DNA from: Lepturacanthus savala
Taxonomy: Eukaryota; Chordata; Actinopteri; Scombriformes; Trichiuridae
DNA: 64,000 nt
NCBI GenBank assembly: GCA_030544235.1
Contig: CM060464.1
Span: forward strand, 31,150,152 to 31,214,151
Direction of reading: 5' to 3'
Under the pieces are notes generated by a model. That model saw only the letters and a program-made list of their open reading frames with translations, made no database searches and was not told where the DNA came from. Every line of letters starts with the position of its first letter. Position 1 is the stretch's first letter. Positions 1 through 12,082 of this stretch are shown piece after piece. A program made the position numbers and the translations under genes.

Positions 1-2640
1 CTATCTGGTCTTAAACCATGAATATAAATTGGCAGAGTCTGTGTTTACCATCAGAGATCCAAACAGAGACAGCAGAGTGTGACAAATATTCTAAATTCAG
101 AGATGAATACTTTCAGAAGTTTGATTTGTTAAATTTCACAAAAGAGACGACAGGAAAGACTAAAATGCAACAGACTAAATGCTACAGTGTCAAGACTAAA
201 ATGCAACAGTGTCAAAGAAATCACACAAAATCATAAAAAAATGATACAAATGGGCTTTTAAATAACAACAAACCAACATGAACATACAATGTACATTTTG
301 AGAGATCTGATGAATGCTTCTTAAAATTGTATTTTTAAAAAAATATTGACTTTCTCATCTTGCCAAACTTTATGTGTCACTGACCCTTTAACATCTAAAG
401 ATGCCTAAAGAGAATATCAATTATGTATAATTGTTATGGAAAGCCCGGTTTTGTTATACATAAAGTTTCTCCAAAACACAGATGAGATGCAGTGACAAAC
501 TAAACAAAACCATTTGTGTCTCAGTTCTACAGAAACTGCAGTTTAGGTCTTGGTCAGCATTGATGGTCAGCATTATCAACGTACATGTTAGTCTACTTGA
601 ACCTCGTGTCTGTAGTGTTTTTCTGATTCTGGCTTCTGATTGGTCCATGGAGGCAGGTGTTGCTGACATGGATGGTGCATGTGAGGTTGACTGTACCCTC
701 TCCTCTCATCCAAGAGGCCAAATGACTCATGTGCAAAGTCAACAGTGTCAATCTCACTGAAAAAGTACAAGAGATAAAACCTCAACACTGAAATGGACAG
801 GACAATCCACATTAAAGTTTACAGCAAACAAACTAAAAAATATTAAAGATAGAATATAATAATCATCTTTAATTTCACAATAGAAAATGTTTTAAATATT
901 CCCATCAAACAGAAAAAGGAGGCACTATATTTTTAACAGTTTTTACATAGATATAATTTGTCGCAGTGTTTTTGAGGTAAAAGTAATGGTAATGACCTGT
1001 GATATTAGCACTGACTGAAAGAAGCACAGAAACACAAAGTTTCTGGTTTTGTGTACTAAACACCATGTGATCTTGTGTGTTCAGACATATAGATTCTTTA
1101 ATTCTCCTGTTGTTGACTTTGAACCCTTCATTTGAGGCCAGTGACGTCAAGTGTTTTGGTGTTTCAAAAGCAGACGTAAAAAAAGAAAACAACATGATGG
1201 GGACAGAATGTTTTAAAACATCTTAACAAAAGGTCTAGTGTTTAAGATTTAGCAGCATTTAGCAGAACAGACTTGGAAGAAATGGAGGGTAATATTCAGA
1301 TGTATATTTCCATTAATCAAAATCAAAATAATAATAGTGTTTTTATTAACTTAGCCTCAACATTTTCTGATCCACATGGAGCAGATGCTACCAAAAACGA
1401 GACTCTGTACCCTTAATGTTTACTGTACCTGTGGCTTCTTTTATTGCAGTCCGCAGAAAAACAAAAAAAAGCCACATTTTCGGTATGAATATTACCACAA
1501 TACCTGCAGGTCGAATCCAGATGAGTCTCATGTTGTATATTTTTACTTTGCCTCAAATTTAATGTAAGTATGTTGAACATATGAGGGGCCTTACAAGCCA
1601 TAACTCATTCTGGCATTCTCACACACATATATGCTCCATACACATCTCACACACATGCACGTTGAAAGTAAACAAAGGGTGATATCAGGTAAATTGAGCC
1701 ACTTTTTGGTAAATTGCATGGGACAATAACACAATACCAAAATATACCTTTTCCATGTATGTTTATGATTGATAATGACTATTTCTGATCATTTTGTGCT
1801 GGAATTTGTGATAAAATATAATTATTTAGGAAACATCCGCTGTGTCCCATTATTTTTGCAAGAGCAGTTTCAGGAAAAATGGGCCAGTCAAATGAACGAA
1901 TTCAAATTTAAAATTAATTCATTATCAGTTTTAATGGTAAAACACAATGGCTGAGAAACATATAACTTAAAATACATTAAACAAACTCATATTGCTGCTT
2001 TTAAACTAAAAAGTAGAGACTACTTTGAGTTGCACTAATTTCATTTGACAACCAATATACTGCACGTTTGTTTGTGGGTGACACAGAGGGTTAGACACAT
2101 TTTTACCTCAGGAGGTTAAGGTAAGTTAGGTCACTATGATAAATATCACTTTTACCAAAAATATGTTATATCATACCAAAAAAACAGCAATATTTCTGAT
2201 GAATGCTGCTAAAGCAGATCTCATGCATAATTAGATATATCGCCCCTATAAGAGTTTAGTTAGATTTGTTATGCCAGGCTACCTACCATGCACATTTCTG
2301 ATGTAGTATACAGTAGATTTGAAGTCTTGTCTTACTTACCACAGAAATCATAAACTAATCCAATCATCTGATTTTTATCAGGCACAATTATGTCAACAGT
2401 TTGAAATTCTTTTCAATCATTGGTCTAATTTCCAGAGGAGCTGGGACCCCCTGATATTACATCATGCATGTAAGGGAAGAATGTAAGCATGTGTGAGTGA
2501 GAGAATGGTGGAAATGGAAGGCTTGTTGATTGTAGATATAGATTTACTGTATGTCTCTGTGATTGGCTGAGAGGCTCAGGTCAATATTATGGTCAAGATC
2601 AGAGATCTACTAAAAGGTGAGAAAAACATTATGTTAATAT
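1..2640. other. non-coding stretch, no gene seen
   Basis: I find no ORF with recognisable protein motifs, no RNA gene and no clear repeat here. The short open frames are those expected by chance in AT-rich DNA. A consensus CRE octamer (TGACGTCA) lies at 1142-1149, but a single octamer carries little weight. Confidence 0.6.
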
Positions 2641-2645
2641 ACTAT

Positions 2646-2750
2646 TGTGGCAGTCTCGCTGCCCCCGTGGGTTCCCCGGCACCGAACAGACCCACAACAA
2701 GTCCAGTCTTTTGGGTTCAACGGTTTTCCCATGCTTTATTTGAACACACA

Positions 2751-2834
<84 letters not shown>

Positions 2835-3063
2835 GCACGCAGACCCCCTGCAGCCGCTCACAGCCCGGTATGCTGCCGTCTGCCGGGTCTCTGGTGTGTT
2901 CGTCGCTTTTTCTTCCGGGTCCAGCCTGCTACTGTTTTAAAAGAGATGGTGAGAGTAATTAGCGCACCTGTACTCGACTGCTCAATCACTCTCACCTGGC
3001 GCCGCTCCCCTGAGCCCTCCCCACACCTCTCTCCCGCAGCTGATGTACCACGTCCCCTCCACA
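2646..3063 (-). mobile_element. solo LTR of an LTR retrotransposon
   Basis: The 418-bp block starts TGTGG and ends CCACA, the usual inverted ends of an LTR. It is flanked by a perfect 5-bp duplication ACTAT (2641-2645 and 3064-3068). It is GC-rich compared with its flanks. On the minus strand an AATAAA poly(A) signal lies near 2739, which suggests minus orientation. No internal retroviral sequence is attached, so it is a solo LTR left by LTR-LTR recombination. It contains a (CA)n tract. The family is not identified. Confidence 0.75.
2743..2833. repeat. (CA)n microsatellite inside the solo LTR
   Basis: About 90 bp of CA repeats with one early CATACA interruption. It opens artificial His-Thr and Val-Cys reading frames on the two strands. 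Confidence 0.95.
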
Positions 3064-3068
3064 ACTAT

Positions 3069-6000
3069 TAAATCCTAAATGTTCTGCTTATTTAGTAACG
3101 CACTTCAGTTACTAAGTCTAAGCTGGTTAGTTGACTAAAAAACATGTCACTAGTCCAAACAATAGATATTTAATAGATATTTAAATAGGCTACAGATATT
3201 AACAGAGTTTTGAACTCTGTTGAAAACTGTGGTATAAAAGGGACAAATATTGCTAACCAATGCTAACTCAGTGACTTACGACAGGGGCCTACCTTCACTA
3301 TAGTGGATTTCTGTCAACTAGACTGTCACTTTCTAAATATCAGCAAATGGTTAAATAGTGTTATAAAAGCAGACCATTATGCTTCTAAATGACTGAGGTA
3401 TGTTGACACTGCTCTGTATCTGACCAATAACATGTTATTTAATGATTGTTAACAGGCTACATTTAATAGCATAAATCAACTGAATGAAGGAAGAGCTAGT
3501 GGACCATACACGTGCAGAGTATGATGGGGGTGGGTGATCAAACATCTGCCCCTCGATGCCCAAAGTGCCCCTTGGAATGTGTATAAAAGCCTGCCTGTGG
3601 TCTTTAAGGGATAAAATTTGACCATATAATATTTTAGACAAATGTACATCATTGTGTACATGTTTTAAGTTTTGATTAGTACAGAGTGCAATTAATCAAA
3701 TGCTTTTGTGCTTTGTTTTTTAGGGCCAAAAAACATTATTATGATATGTCCAAAAAAGCCATCACTTACCTTCAAAGGCCATCAAGTCATGTTGTGTCGA
3801 CTGCAACTCTGTTTCTTGAATATTCAACAAATTCCGAAATTAACAGAAATCCAGATAAGGTTTGAATGTGATCATGAAGTTGTCCTTATAACCTTTCATG
3901 AACAAAAGAGTCTGTGGTTTCAATGAAATATAAACCACAGTTAAATAAATGTCTTATTTCATCTTCATTGCCACTCCAGCTTCATTGCTATTCTCAAAAT
4001 GCAAATCTGCACCAAATCATAACACAGGTTAACTTGAAAACCTCTAAAATAACATCCTTGTGAAGTTCTGCAATTTAGGATAAGCTGTGTAACTCAAGCA
4101 CTTGTATTTTACTGGTTTGAGAATGACTTCCTGCTTAAGAAGGAACATCCTGTATCTGTGAAATCAATGGGAACCACAAAAGATAAAAAGAAAAAAATTC
4201 CTACGTGTAAGGAGAAAGTATGTGAAAGGTGAATATATACAGTATGTGTGAGAGTGAAAATATATAAATGTTTGTGTGTGAGAAAAAGAGAGACAATACA
4301 TGTATGTATGTAGGTGTGTGGAAGTGCCATGATATCAGTGGCTTGTACGGCCCCTTTTATGAACAGGCTTGACATTCTTAATGTTTAGTTGATTTTATCA
4401 ACAGTATGAATATGCATGATTTTAGTTAGCACGTTTATAGAAAGAATGGATGAAATCAGTTTTATTTGTAATGCTTAACACTGAATTAATTGTAGTGTTT
4501 GCTTTCATTTATTTCATATATAAAATAACTAGTCATTAGTAATACTTATTCTTTCAAGTGCATTAATAACAGCAGCTGGCCACTATTCGCAGTTACCCAT
4601 CAATAAGTGCAGTTACAGCGACCCCCAGATAGGTACTGAATATGTCTGAATATGTGTCATTGCATGTTTTTGGGTGGAAACTTCATTCAGCGACTGTGGA
4701 GTGAATAAGTTTACATTCCTAATTTTCCCTTCAAGAGATTGCATAACTCAGGAAGCAGCGAGCAGCTGCTCACGCAGCCACATGAGAAGCTGTCAAATAA
4801 CACATTAATTGTTTCTAGAAATCACCACACTCATTCTACACTGCACTGCACTTAATGTCAATATCAAAGGAGGCTCTGCACAACAGCTACGACAGTGAAT
4901 ACCTGCATTAACCTGCTGTAAATAACAGTGAAGCCTCTATAATGGAAACACTGTAATGAAAAAACATTGTGTTGTCACTGTCAGCTAATGTGAAACTCGT
5001 TATCATTCAGACAAAAGAAAATCTATAGCAAGAAGAATGAACCACACTATGCTCTAACTGTAACTGTAGAAGAAGAACCTTTCCTCGCTTACAAGTACAA
5101 ACATTAAAAGTTAAGTTTTTGTAAAAACAGTTATGTCACAGGTGTGTGGTAAGTGGAAAAATTACACATTGTAGAATACAAAGATGTTTTACATGTTAAG
5201 ATGATTTATTTAATTCCAATAAAAATTGGTCCATAAAGAAATATGTTTGCTTGTTCATGTATGGAAAAGAAAACAGAGCCAAGTTATTTCATTCTTACAA
5301 ATTTATTTGAAGTTTGTGTACAAAAAGGTTCATAACCTTAAGTGATTGCATTAAAACATAAGTGCATAGCCTTGTCTTGTCTTCTCCTGCTTATTTGAGG
5401 TCGGGTCGTGGGGACAGCAGCTTCAACAGGGAAGCCTTCCTTCTCCATGGCCACTTCATCTCCCGGAAAGTCCATAGTGTTGTAAATAAAAACCAAGTAG
5501 ATATTTGTTCACATTCCCAATGCAAGTACATGCAGAAAAGACAGATGAACGGCAATAGCTGAGCATCCAGGTTCAAAGAACAGACAGGATAGCTGCTGTA
5601 ATACATCTGAATTGTGCCTTCTGTTATCCTCCTACATAGAAGCTACTACTGTGGGGTTAGAGTAGTAGCTACCGGTTAGTAGACAGTGATACTAAGGTTT
5701 CAGATGCAACCCATGTTTCATGTTATGCAAAACACTTGAAGATATGTTTGACCTCATTTTGTGGGTGTGTCAGAGGTATTAGCCAATCAGTAGCAGCATG
5801 AACCCTCACTCTATTTAACAGACAGCGATTCATACGCAACATGTTATGAAACACACCAGTGTGTTGTTTGCTGTGTTGTTTCAAGGCTTAATGTTCCCCT
5901 TAACTTCTGTGTCCCAGTCACTCTGTTTCTGCTGCTCAACCAATCAGCATCAAGTTGTTAGTTGCATCAGGTGTATAGGAGTCGAACTGGAACATGGGTT

Positions 6001-6150
6001 GGGGAAATACTGATATACAGTAGGTTCAAATTCTATTTGTTTTCATACTTTATAAAGGATATGGTTTCAGTTACAAGAGCAAAGAGAGACAATAGGGGCA
6101 AGACAAGAGAGACATCCTGAGAGTAGAGTTTACAGCACCATTGTTTGGTT
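3069..6150. other. non-coding stretch, no gene seen
   Basis: No recognisable gene. There is GT/GA-rich low-complexity sequence around 4230-4320 and two inverted CCAAT-type motifs (CCAATCAG) near 5783 and 5939 with no gene attached. Nothing else is supported. Confidence 0.55.
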
Positions 6151-6154
6151 CTTA

Positions 6155-6220
6155 CAGGGCCCCTAAAGGGAGACAGATGAAAGAAAAAAAATGAGGACTA
6201 ACTTTTACGAGATCTTGCAA
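6155..6220 (+). repeat. left terminal inverted repeat of the hAT element
   Basis: This starts CAGGGCCCCTAAAGGG and ends GATCTTGCAA. It aligns inversely to 9407-9472 with scattered differences, including a longer A run in the partner. It is the 3' end with respect to the transposase. Confidence 0.75.
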
Positions 6221-7199
6221 AAGGTTTTAACAAGATCTCAAAATTTGTTCCTGTTTTTTTTTTTCCCTTTTAAAGCAGTGTCAGCGAATCATAGAAAAAA
6301 CAGGCACACAATACTAACACTGCAGTTCATGCATGTGTCACGGCTTTTAAATAGGAGATTTACAAAGAAAAATGACTAAAATAAAATGAACAGAAAAATA
6401 AGACATGGCTGTCTTTTCTACCAGACAACTACAAGTCAAATGTACAAATCAAATCATGTACTACTCGTAATTAAGTGTTCCCTTTACCTGACAATCTTAA
6501 CCGTTTGTATTTCAGTCTAGTCAATTTAACTGTTCATCATTGTTGGAGACTCAACCCATCTGTCAGAAATAAATTACAAAAAATATCAAAACAATAGACA
6601 TAACAAACTTAACTTAATTCCCCATCTCCCCACTATTGGTATCATCCAATAATGGCCAGATGATGCCTTCAAGGGTACAAAAGCAGGTAGTCAAACACAT
6701 TTCCACCTTTTGCCCAGGACCATGTAGTAAGTATAACTAATATAACTGATTTGACAGAAAAATATTAACAAATGAATTAAATTGAAACAATAAACTTGTA
6801 TAAATTAACATTACCTGTATGTGTTTGTTTTATCCATGTTGTAAATAATCTAACTGAAATATAAAATACAAACCCAACCAAACCCCAGATAGGATGTATC
6901 TGCAACGTACATTACAGATTAAATGTTGGAAAAAAAGTTTTAATTGCAAAGTAAATTGACTTTAAATTATAAGTAAATCTGAAATTAAAATGCTCTCTGA
7001 AAACAAAAAAAGTCACATTAAATTAAATTAGAATGCAAATTAGTACAGAATTGTATATCTCTAAATGTTGCAATGATGTTAAATCAAAATGTCCTGTAAA
7101 ATTAATGAAGTGTAACTGTTGATTCTGGCATGTAAGGTTAAGTTCAATGTCATTTGGAAAGTGAAGGAATGTCAGCATCCTTGTGTAGAAACAGGAGTT

Positions 7200-8971
7200 G
7201 ATCAACATGTTCAGATGTTAGAATTCTTTGTGCTGTACGATATCACCTGCTGTTGAGAAGAATTTCAGGCATCTTTTCACCAGCTTAGCGAGTGAAGGAT
7301 AGACTTCTTCATGTGTTTTCCAACAGCTGAGTGGGTTCTCTGTGAGGGCAGGGGTGTGACTTCTTACCTCCTCCTCAGCTGTGGCAGACAGTGATTTGGT
7401 GGAAATGCAACATCACCATAACTTTAATCAATCAAGTCTACAAGTCCACATGACTTCTTTGCTGGGATGACAAGGGATTCAGGATCCTCAGGATCAGTGT
7501 GACCAGGTTTTTCCTGATGTTCCTAGATGGTTGATTGTATTTCTTTCTGCAGAATCCACATTTTCCCTTTTTCTGCAAAAGCAGAAAAGGAGAAAGAGGG
7601 ATTATGAATTTAATGTATTTTAGGTATACACAAGTACAGAGTGCATATGCTGTATATTTATTTCAAAAACAGGTGTAACCAGTGTTTTAATAAATGTTTG
7701 GCTCTAAACCTAAAACTCTATTTGAGTACAGGCATTTCTCAGGCTGCAAAAATAAAAATCAAGCATCATTACAAAAATAAACAACAAATATATCAGTATT
7801 GTTATTTAAATATTAGTTTACCTGAAGAGCTACAGTCTCAGCAACCACTCTGGCATAAATGACCTGTTTCTGTTCTGGGGTCAGGAACAGCAGGGTTTTA
7901 AACCTGGGGCGAGGGCTGTTGATGTGTAGAGGATGTTTTTCTCTGCTGAAGTCACATCTTTTGTTGGGATCTTGTCTGATGCTTTGTTTGATGTCTTGGA
8001 CCAATGTTGTGTCACCGGTACTGTCATGTACGAGCTGCATGAGCAGCAGATCCACAACTGACAGAGTAGGACTCCTTTCCTCTTGCCACGATTACTGACT
8101 TCAAGGCCCGGACAATTTCTTCGGCATGTGCAATGTCTGTCTCATTCAGAATGAAAATGTCACTGTCACTCCTTCACACTTCGGAAGGAAACAGGGCTGC
8201 TGTTCAAGGAACCTCAGAAGCATTTCATATGCACTATTCCATTGTGTGCTTAGGTCAGTTTAAGCTCAGAAGGGCCAGAATCTGCAAGGTTTTCTTCTTC
8301 ATTTCCAAAGAGTGATTTGCCACCGTGCTTCTCTTGAAAAAGGCAGTAATGGTGCACTCTCACCATAAGCCTGGCTACTAATGATTGAGTGCTTGGTCAA
8401 AACACTTGACATGGACATATCCCGCTAACTGAATGACGACACATATATTAGAAGCGTTGTCTGTTACCACAACCAAGTCTTTGTTTGCATTCCCCACTCT
8501 TCTGCTGCATTTCGCAGGAGATGTACGATGTTGGCCCCGGTGTGTTCTTCATGTACATCTCTGGATTTGGACACCATGCATATGCATTTCCCAGTCATCT
8601 GTGATGTGGTGTGATGTTATGGTCACGTATGAGTCCACTGACCATGACGTCCAAGCATTACAGGCTAACCCAACCTTTTCTGCTGTTCTCAAAGATTCTA
8701 AAACTTTCTCCTTAACTCCTCTGTATTGTTTAGGCAGGTAGCCTAGTAACCGCGGGTAAAGCAGGTAGCTTTACTCGGCTCAGCGTGTCCAATATCGGTT
8801 GATTTTTTTTGCAAGCACTGGTTTTTGTTTGGCCCTCACCAAAGCAGCTGGGTGGTAGCGAGAGATGTGAACTCTCATGTTTGTGGTGTTCCCTGAGTTT
8901 TTCACTTTTGTTTGGCATCTCTCGCAATGTGGCATGTCAATGTCTTCTTCCATCTTTGGAGAAAAATCCAA
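7200..8971 (-). pseudogene. hAT (ZBED-like) transposase, broken
   Basis: Read on the minus strand in several frames. Near 8870-8935 is a BED-type finger, with CERC followed by GNTTNMRVHISRYHP (CX2C...HX4H). Around 8560-8660 is the core motif CNAWTSWSVDSYVTITSHH. Near 8445-8500 is DLVVVTDNASNI, which holds the second catalytic Asp of hAT enzymes. At 7813-7925 is PRFKTLLFLTPEQKQ, matching the family's DPRFK-LPFL motif with the Asp lost. At 7200-7285 is the C-terminal dimerisation motif FFSTAGDIV, followed by an in-frame TAA. The likely start is the ATG at 8971. An intact enzyme would cut and paste the element by its TIRs. Frameshifts, stops and probable introns make this a dead copy. Host-domesticated ZBED genes look similar, but the enclosing TIRs favour a transposon. 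Confidence 0.75.
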
Positions 8972-9406
8972 AATATCTCAAGACGTTTGACTTGAAATTT
9001 GATGATGGCTTAACACGTTCTTTTTTCTCCTTCCTCAATCTTTGCTGTGCTGACCTATGACCTACATCATGTGCCAGCCGCACCCTGGCTGTGTTGAGCT
9101 CAACTACCACCATCTAGTGGACTAAAGCGGGAATTCATTTTATTTTGGTGTATAATAAACAGTTGAGTTTATAGTCGCAGCCTTAGTTGTGAATGCTGTC
9201 TCTGAATTGATACAATGTCGCCAGGCAAAATATCATGATATTTAACTGTATCGATTTTTTCCTTGCTTTTCCTGGCTTTGACCTAAGTAGATATCTGGAA
9301 AAAAAAATGCTCAGTGCTATATTATTTGAATAGGAATCTCCACTAAAACACGACACACATGGCAAAAAAGACAAACACACAAAAGAATGTGTAGCCAATA
9401 TCAAAA

Positions 9407-9472
9407 TTGCAAGATCTTGCAAAAGTTTGTCTTTTTTTTTTTTCCTTCACCCATGTCCCTTTAGGGGCTCTG
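9407..9472 (-). repeat. right terminal inverted repeat of the hAT element
   Basis: Read on the minus strand it begins CAGAGCCCCTAAAGGG and matches 6155-6220. It lies about 430 bp upstream of the transposase start, so it is the 5' end of the element. Confidence 0.75.
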
Positions 9473-9480
9473 TACAATTT

Positions 9481-10501
9481 AAAGTGAAAAATAGAAAGAT
9501 AGAGAGAAAGAAAGATTGTAAACCTGTAAAATAAATAATAGGCCCTTAAGAAAAACATATTTGTAGTTTTTTAGGTTGTATTTTCATCTCATGAAATGTT
9601 GTTTTTCTCTGAGGTAATAAGATCACACACAGAAACAGTCTCTAATCCACAGTAGCAGCAGCATCACCACCCGGTTCCCAGACATCCATGTTGCCAGATG
9701 GTAAACTGGTGGCATGCAGAGTACTGATACTCTTCGTTGTGAGCCCCAGGGTCCTGGCTGTTACTGAGATCAATAATGTCATTCAATGTCTGCTGAGCCA
9801 AATGCAAGAAGCCCTCATTCAAGACAATAAAGTTCCATCTGGGCCTCCTGCTGAGACGCCTCTGATCCTGACAGCGACATTTATTTTCTAGATGTGCTGA
9901 GTTCAGGCAGCAGCACCATGCTGTTTCTCTGTTTGAAACATGGTGTCATTCACCACGCTAGGATGCCAAATAAAACCCTATAGACAGCTGACCACCATCT
10001 GCAGGACTTCATTCCTCTTCTGCTGGAACTGTTGAAATTATGCCTGGAAATTGAGGAAGATCACATGTTTAGAATGGTTAGATTCATGTTTAAAATGGGT
10101 GTATTTTTTATCTAAGTACTTTGTAGCAAAGATCTGGGACTGAACAACCTACATCTTTGCTGAGTTAACATCTCCACTAAATAGAGGTTTTTCCCTCTAA
10201 ACTTCTCACACGGTTTCATTTAACTCTTTCAATAAATATTCAAATGATCCAATATTTTCACTAGAAATCAAAGATTAGAAGATCAGAAGATATATCATAT
10301 TGTAGCCCTTTGGTATTTTGGGGATTTTTGATTTCTAATTTTTATTTTATTTACTTGATCTGTGTTTCCTATATGAATGTCAATGTGTTAAACGTGTGAA
10401 AAGAATTAAGTTTTAGTATTAAAAAATTACTTACCTAGTGTATGGGCCAATCAGAGTGTGAGGTCAGAGGTTTCGAGGAAGCATTCTGCATTTACAAAGT
10501 C
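9481..10501. other. non-coding stretch, no gene seen
   Basis: A short open frame at 9688-9891 has no recognisable motif. The rest is AT-rich with many stops in all frames. It ends at the target duplication of the next SINE. Confidence 0.5.
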
Positions 10502-10515
10502 ACTGTTTAGTGACA

Positions 10516-10808
10516 AGGGTGGCACAGGGGTTAGGGCTGTTGCCTCACAGCAAGAAGGTCGCAGGTTCAAGACCTCCTTGGGTCCTGGGTCTGGGATGTT
10601 CTCTGCATGTTCTCCCCGTGTCTGCGTGGGTTTTCACCGGGTAGTCCAGCTTCCTCCCACAATCCAAAAACAACTCTAAATTGCCTGTAGGTGTGAGTGA
10701 ATGGTGTGAGCCTGTAGGTGTGAGTGAATGGTGTGTGTGCCCCATGATAGGCTGGTGACCATCTGGGGTGTATCTCTCGCTGTAACGTGCTGGGATTGGC
10801 TATGACTG
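10516..10808 (+). mobile_element. tRNA-headed SINE with L2-like tail, copy 1
   Basis: The head has a pol III A-box-like GGCACAGGGG and a B-box-like GGTTCAAGACC about 40 nt apart. The body carries the family signature GTTTGCATGTTCTCCCCGTG. The flanks duplicate ACTGTTTAGTGACA (10502-10515) as ACTGTTTGGTGACA (10809-10822), a 14-bp target duplication with one mismatch. A 13-bp unit, CCTGTAGGTGTGA, is repeated internally near 10684 and 10710. SINEs like this have no protein and move using a LINE's enzyme. Confidence 0.8.
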
Positions 10809-10898
10809 ACTGTTTGGTGACAGCGGACTGTGAGTCACGAAGTTTAATTCTGTGTGGACATAATAGTGTTTGCACATTTATGCCTTGCACATTAGTTA

Positions 10899-11127
10899 GC
10901 AAGGCGACACAGTGGCGCAGGGGTTAGCGCTGCTCCTTCACAGCAAAAAGGTCGCAGGATCAAGACCTCCTTGGGTCCTGGGTCTGGGACCTTTCTGTGT
11001 AGAGTTTGCATGTTCTCCCCGTGTCTGTGTGGGTTTTCATCGGGGGTTTTCCTCCCATAGTCAAAAAAACGTCCTGAGGTTAATTGGTGACTCTAAATTG
11101 CCCGTAGGTGTGAGTGAATGGTGTGTG
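10899..11127 (+). mobile_element. same SINE family, copy 2, 3'-truncated
   Basis: The head GGCGACACAGTGGCGCAGGG and the B-box-like GGTCGCAGGATCAAGACC are followed by the family body, which stops after GTGAATGGTGTG. The L2-like end and tail are missing. No clear target duplication was found. Confidence 0.75.
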
Positions 11128-11650
11128 TGGGTTGGAAAAACTCAAAGGAACTTGCTCTTTACTGGTATTGAATACCTTTGGGTTTACTTGAAATGTACTA
11201 ATTGGACTGTACTAAATTAAATAGACAATATCTTTGTGTTACAACTTATGGGCCAACTGTATATATTTCAACTAGTTAAAGTAAATAGTTAAACTTTATG
11301 CTTGGTGTATGTGTTCATTTTATTTGACATAGTTTACTGTGGTTACAGAGGAGTGGTTAATCCTACAAGGTTTGCGAAATGTTAACAACTTTTATCATAT
11401 ATGAGTCTAATGACTCATATATGATAATATATCAGTCTGAGACAAAACTAACACTTTACTACAACACATTAACGATGTCTCTTCATAATACTGCAATACT
11501 TTATATCAACTCCTAATGCTAATTTACTTTACTGCAAAAGCTTCAATTGTGCTTTAACTCTACTTTTCATTCACTTGACATTTACATGTAATGGAGTACT
11601 TTTAGATTGCTTTATTGCTATTTTTACTTTACTTCCACTGATAAATACAA
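11128..11650. other. AT-rich stretch, no gene seen
   Basis: No coding or repeat family recognised, except the short perfect hairpin at 11392-11427 listed separately. Confidence 0.5.
11392..11427. repeat. perfect short hairpin
   Basis: Sixteen-base arms (TTATCATATATGAGTC and its exact reverse complement) surround a 4-base loop TAAT. No terminator context exists in this eukaryotic DNA. Its role is unknown. Confidence 0.85.
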
Positions 11651-11689
11651 TAACACAACCTTTGATTAATTAGTATCATGAGCAAAGCA

Positions 11690-11865
11690 TGAGCTCGTCA
11701 ACTTCTCCCTCCATCTAAATTCAAAGAAAACTGTTGCATGTTCTTTGATTATAAAACACACCAAATCCACTGCTGGTAAGAGGCTACAAGTAGTCACAGA
11801 GTTTAAATATCTAGGAATCATCCTAAATAGAAGCTTCACATTTAAGAAAAAGGTCAAACTGTCAC
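11690..11865 (+). pseudogene. LINE ORF2 relic, part left of the gypsy insertion
   Basis: The plus strand encodes the post-catalytic part of a Jockey/L2-type non-LTR reverse transcriptase, visible as LNSKKTV and then VTEFKYLGIILNRSFTFKKKV. The relic is cut by the gypsy element and continues at 16443. The last five bases, GTCAC (11861-11865), are the target site duplicated during that insertion. It was already decayed, because the frame across the junction does not stay open once the insertion is ignored. Confidence 0.7.
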
Positions 11866-12066
11866 TGTTGTGTTCTTATTTAGTAAAATATGTCTACCAT
11901 TACAGTTATAAATGTTAGTCATTTAGGTTGACTTTTGCAAAATGCGTGTTTTGGCATGGGAAGGCCACCGTAGGTGGCGCAGGGGTTTTTCGGGGTTGAG
12001 GAAATAAAAAAAGCAGTCGATGCTAAGCAAGAAGCGGTACCTGTCGTGTTTTCTTGGAATGTAACA
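11866..12066 (+). repeat. 5' LTR
   Basis: 201 bp, starting TGTTGTG and ending TGTAACA. AATAAA at 12003-12008 can serve as the poly(A) signal. No strong TATA box is obvious. By eye I find no difference from the 3' LTR. Confidence 0.93.
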
Positions 12067-12067
12067 T

Positions 12068-12082
12068 TGGCGACGAGGATGG
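12068..12082 (+). other. primer-binding site, tRNA-Ser type
   Basis: TGGCGACGAGGATGG begins one base after the 5' LTR. It is complementary to the 3' end, with CCA, of vertebrate tRNA-Ser(GCT) as I recall it, over 15 bases. The gag start codon (12079-12081) lies inside this site. Minus-strand DNA synthesis would start here. Confidence 0.8.

Larger units (their letters stand above)
6155..9472 (-). mobile_element. near full-length, decayed hAT DNA transposon
   Basis: Two inverted copies of about 66 bp bound a 3.3-kb segment, each starting CAG(G/A)GCCCCTAAAGGG (6155-6220 and, inverted, 9407-9472). Between them the minus strand carries pieces of a hAT transposase in the correct order: BED zinc finger, catalytic core, dimerisation tail. 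CAG-type TIRs of this length fit hAT elements. The 8-bp flanks (GGTTCTTA on the left, TACAATTT on the right) do not match, so no target duplication survives, or the ends have mutated. Transposase frames are broken throughout, so it is not autonomous. Confidence 0.75.

Noticed and set aside
2589..3071. 160-codon plus-strand frame and its partners
   Set aside because: They run through the (CA)n tract and the solo LTR and have no domain.
5640..6001. Possible transposon ends (GATGCAAC/GTTGCATC and CCCATGTT/AACATGGG)
   Set aside because: The paired motifs do not occur in an order that gives one consistent inverted repeat, and no target duplication is seen.
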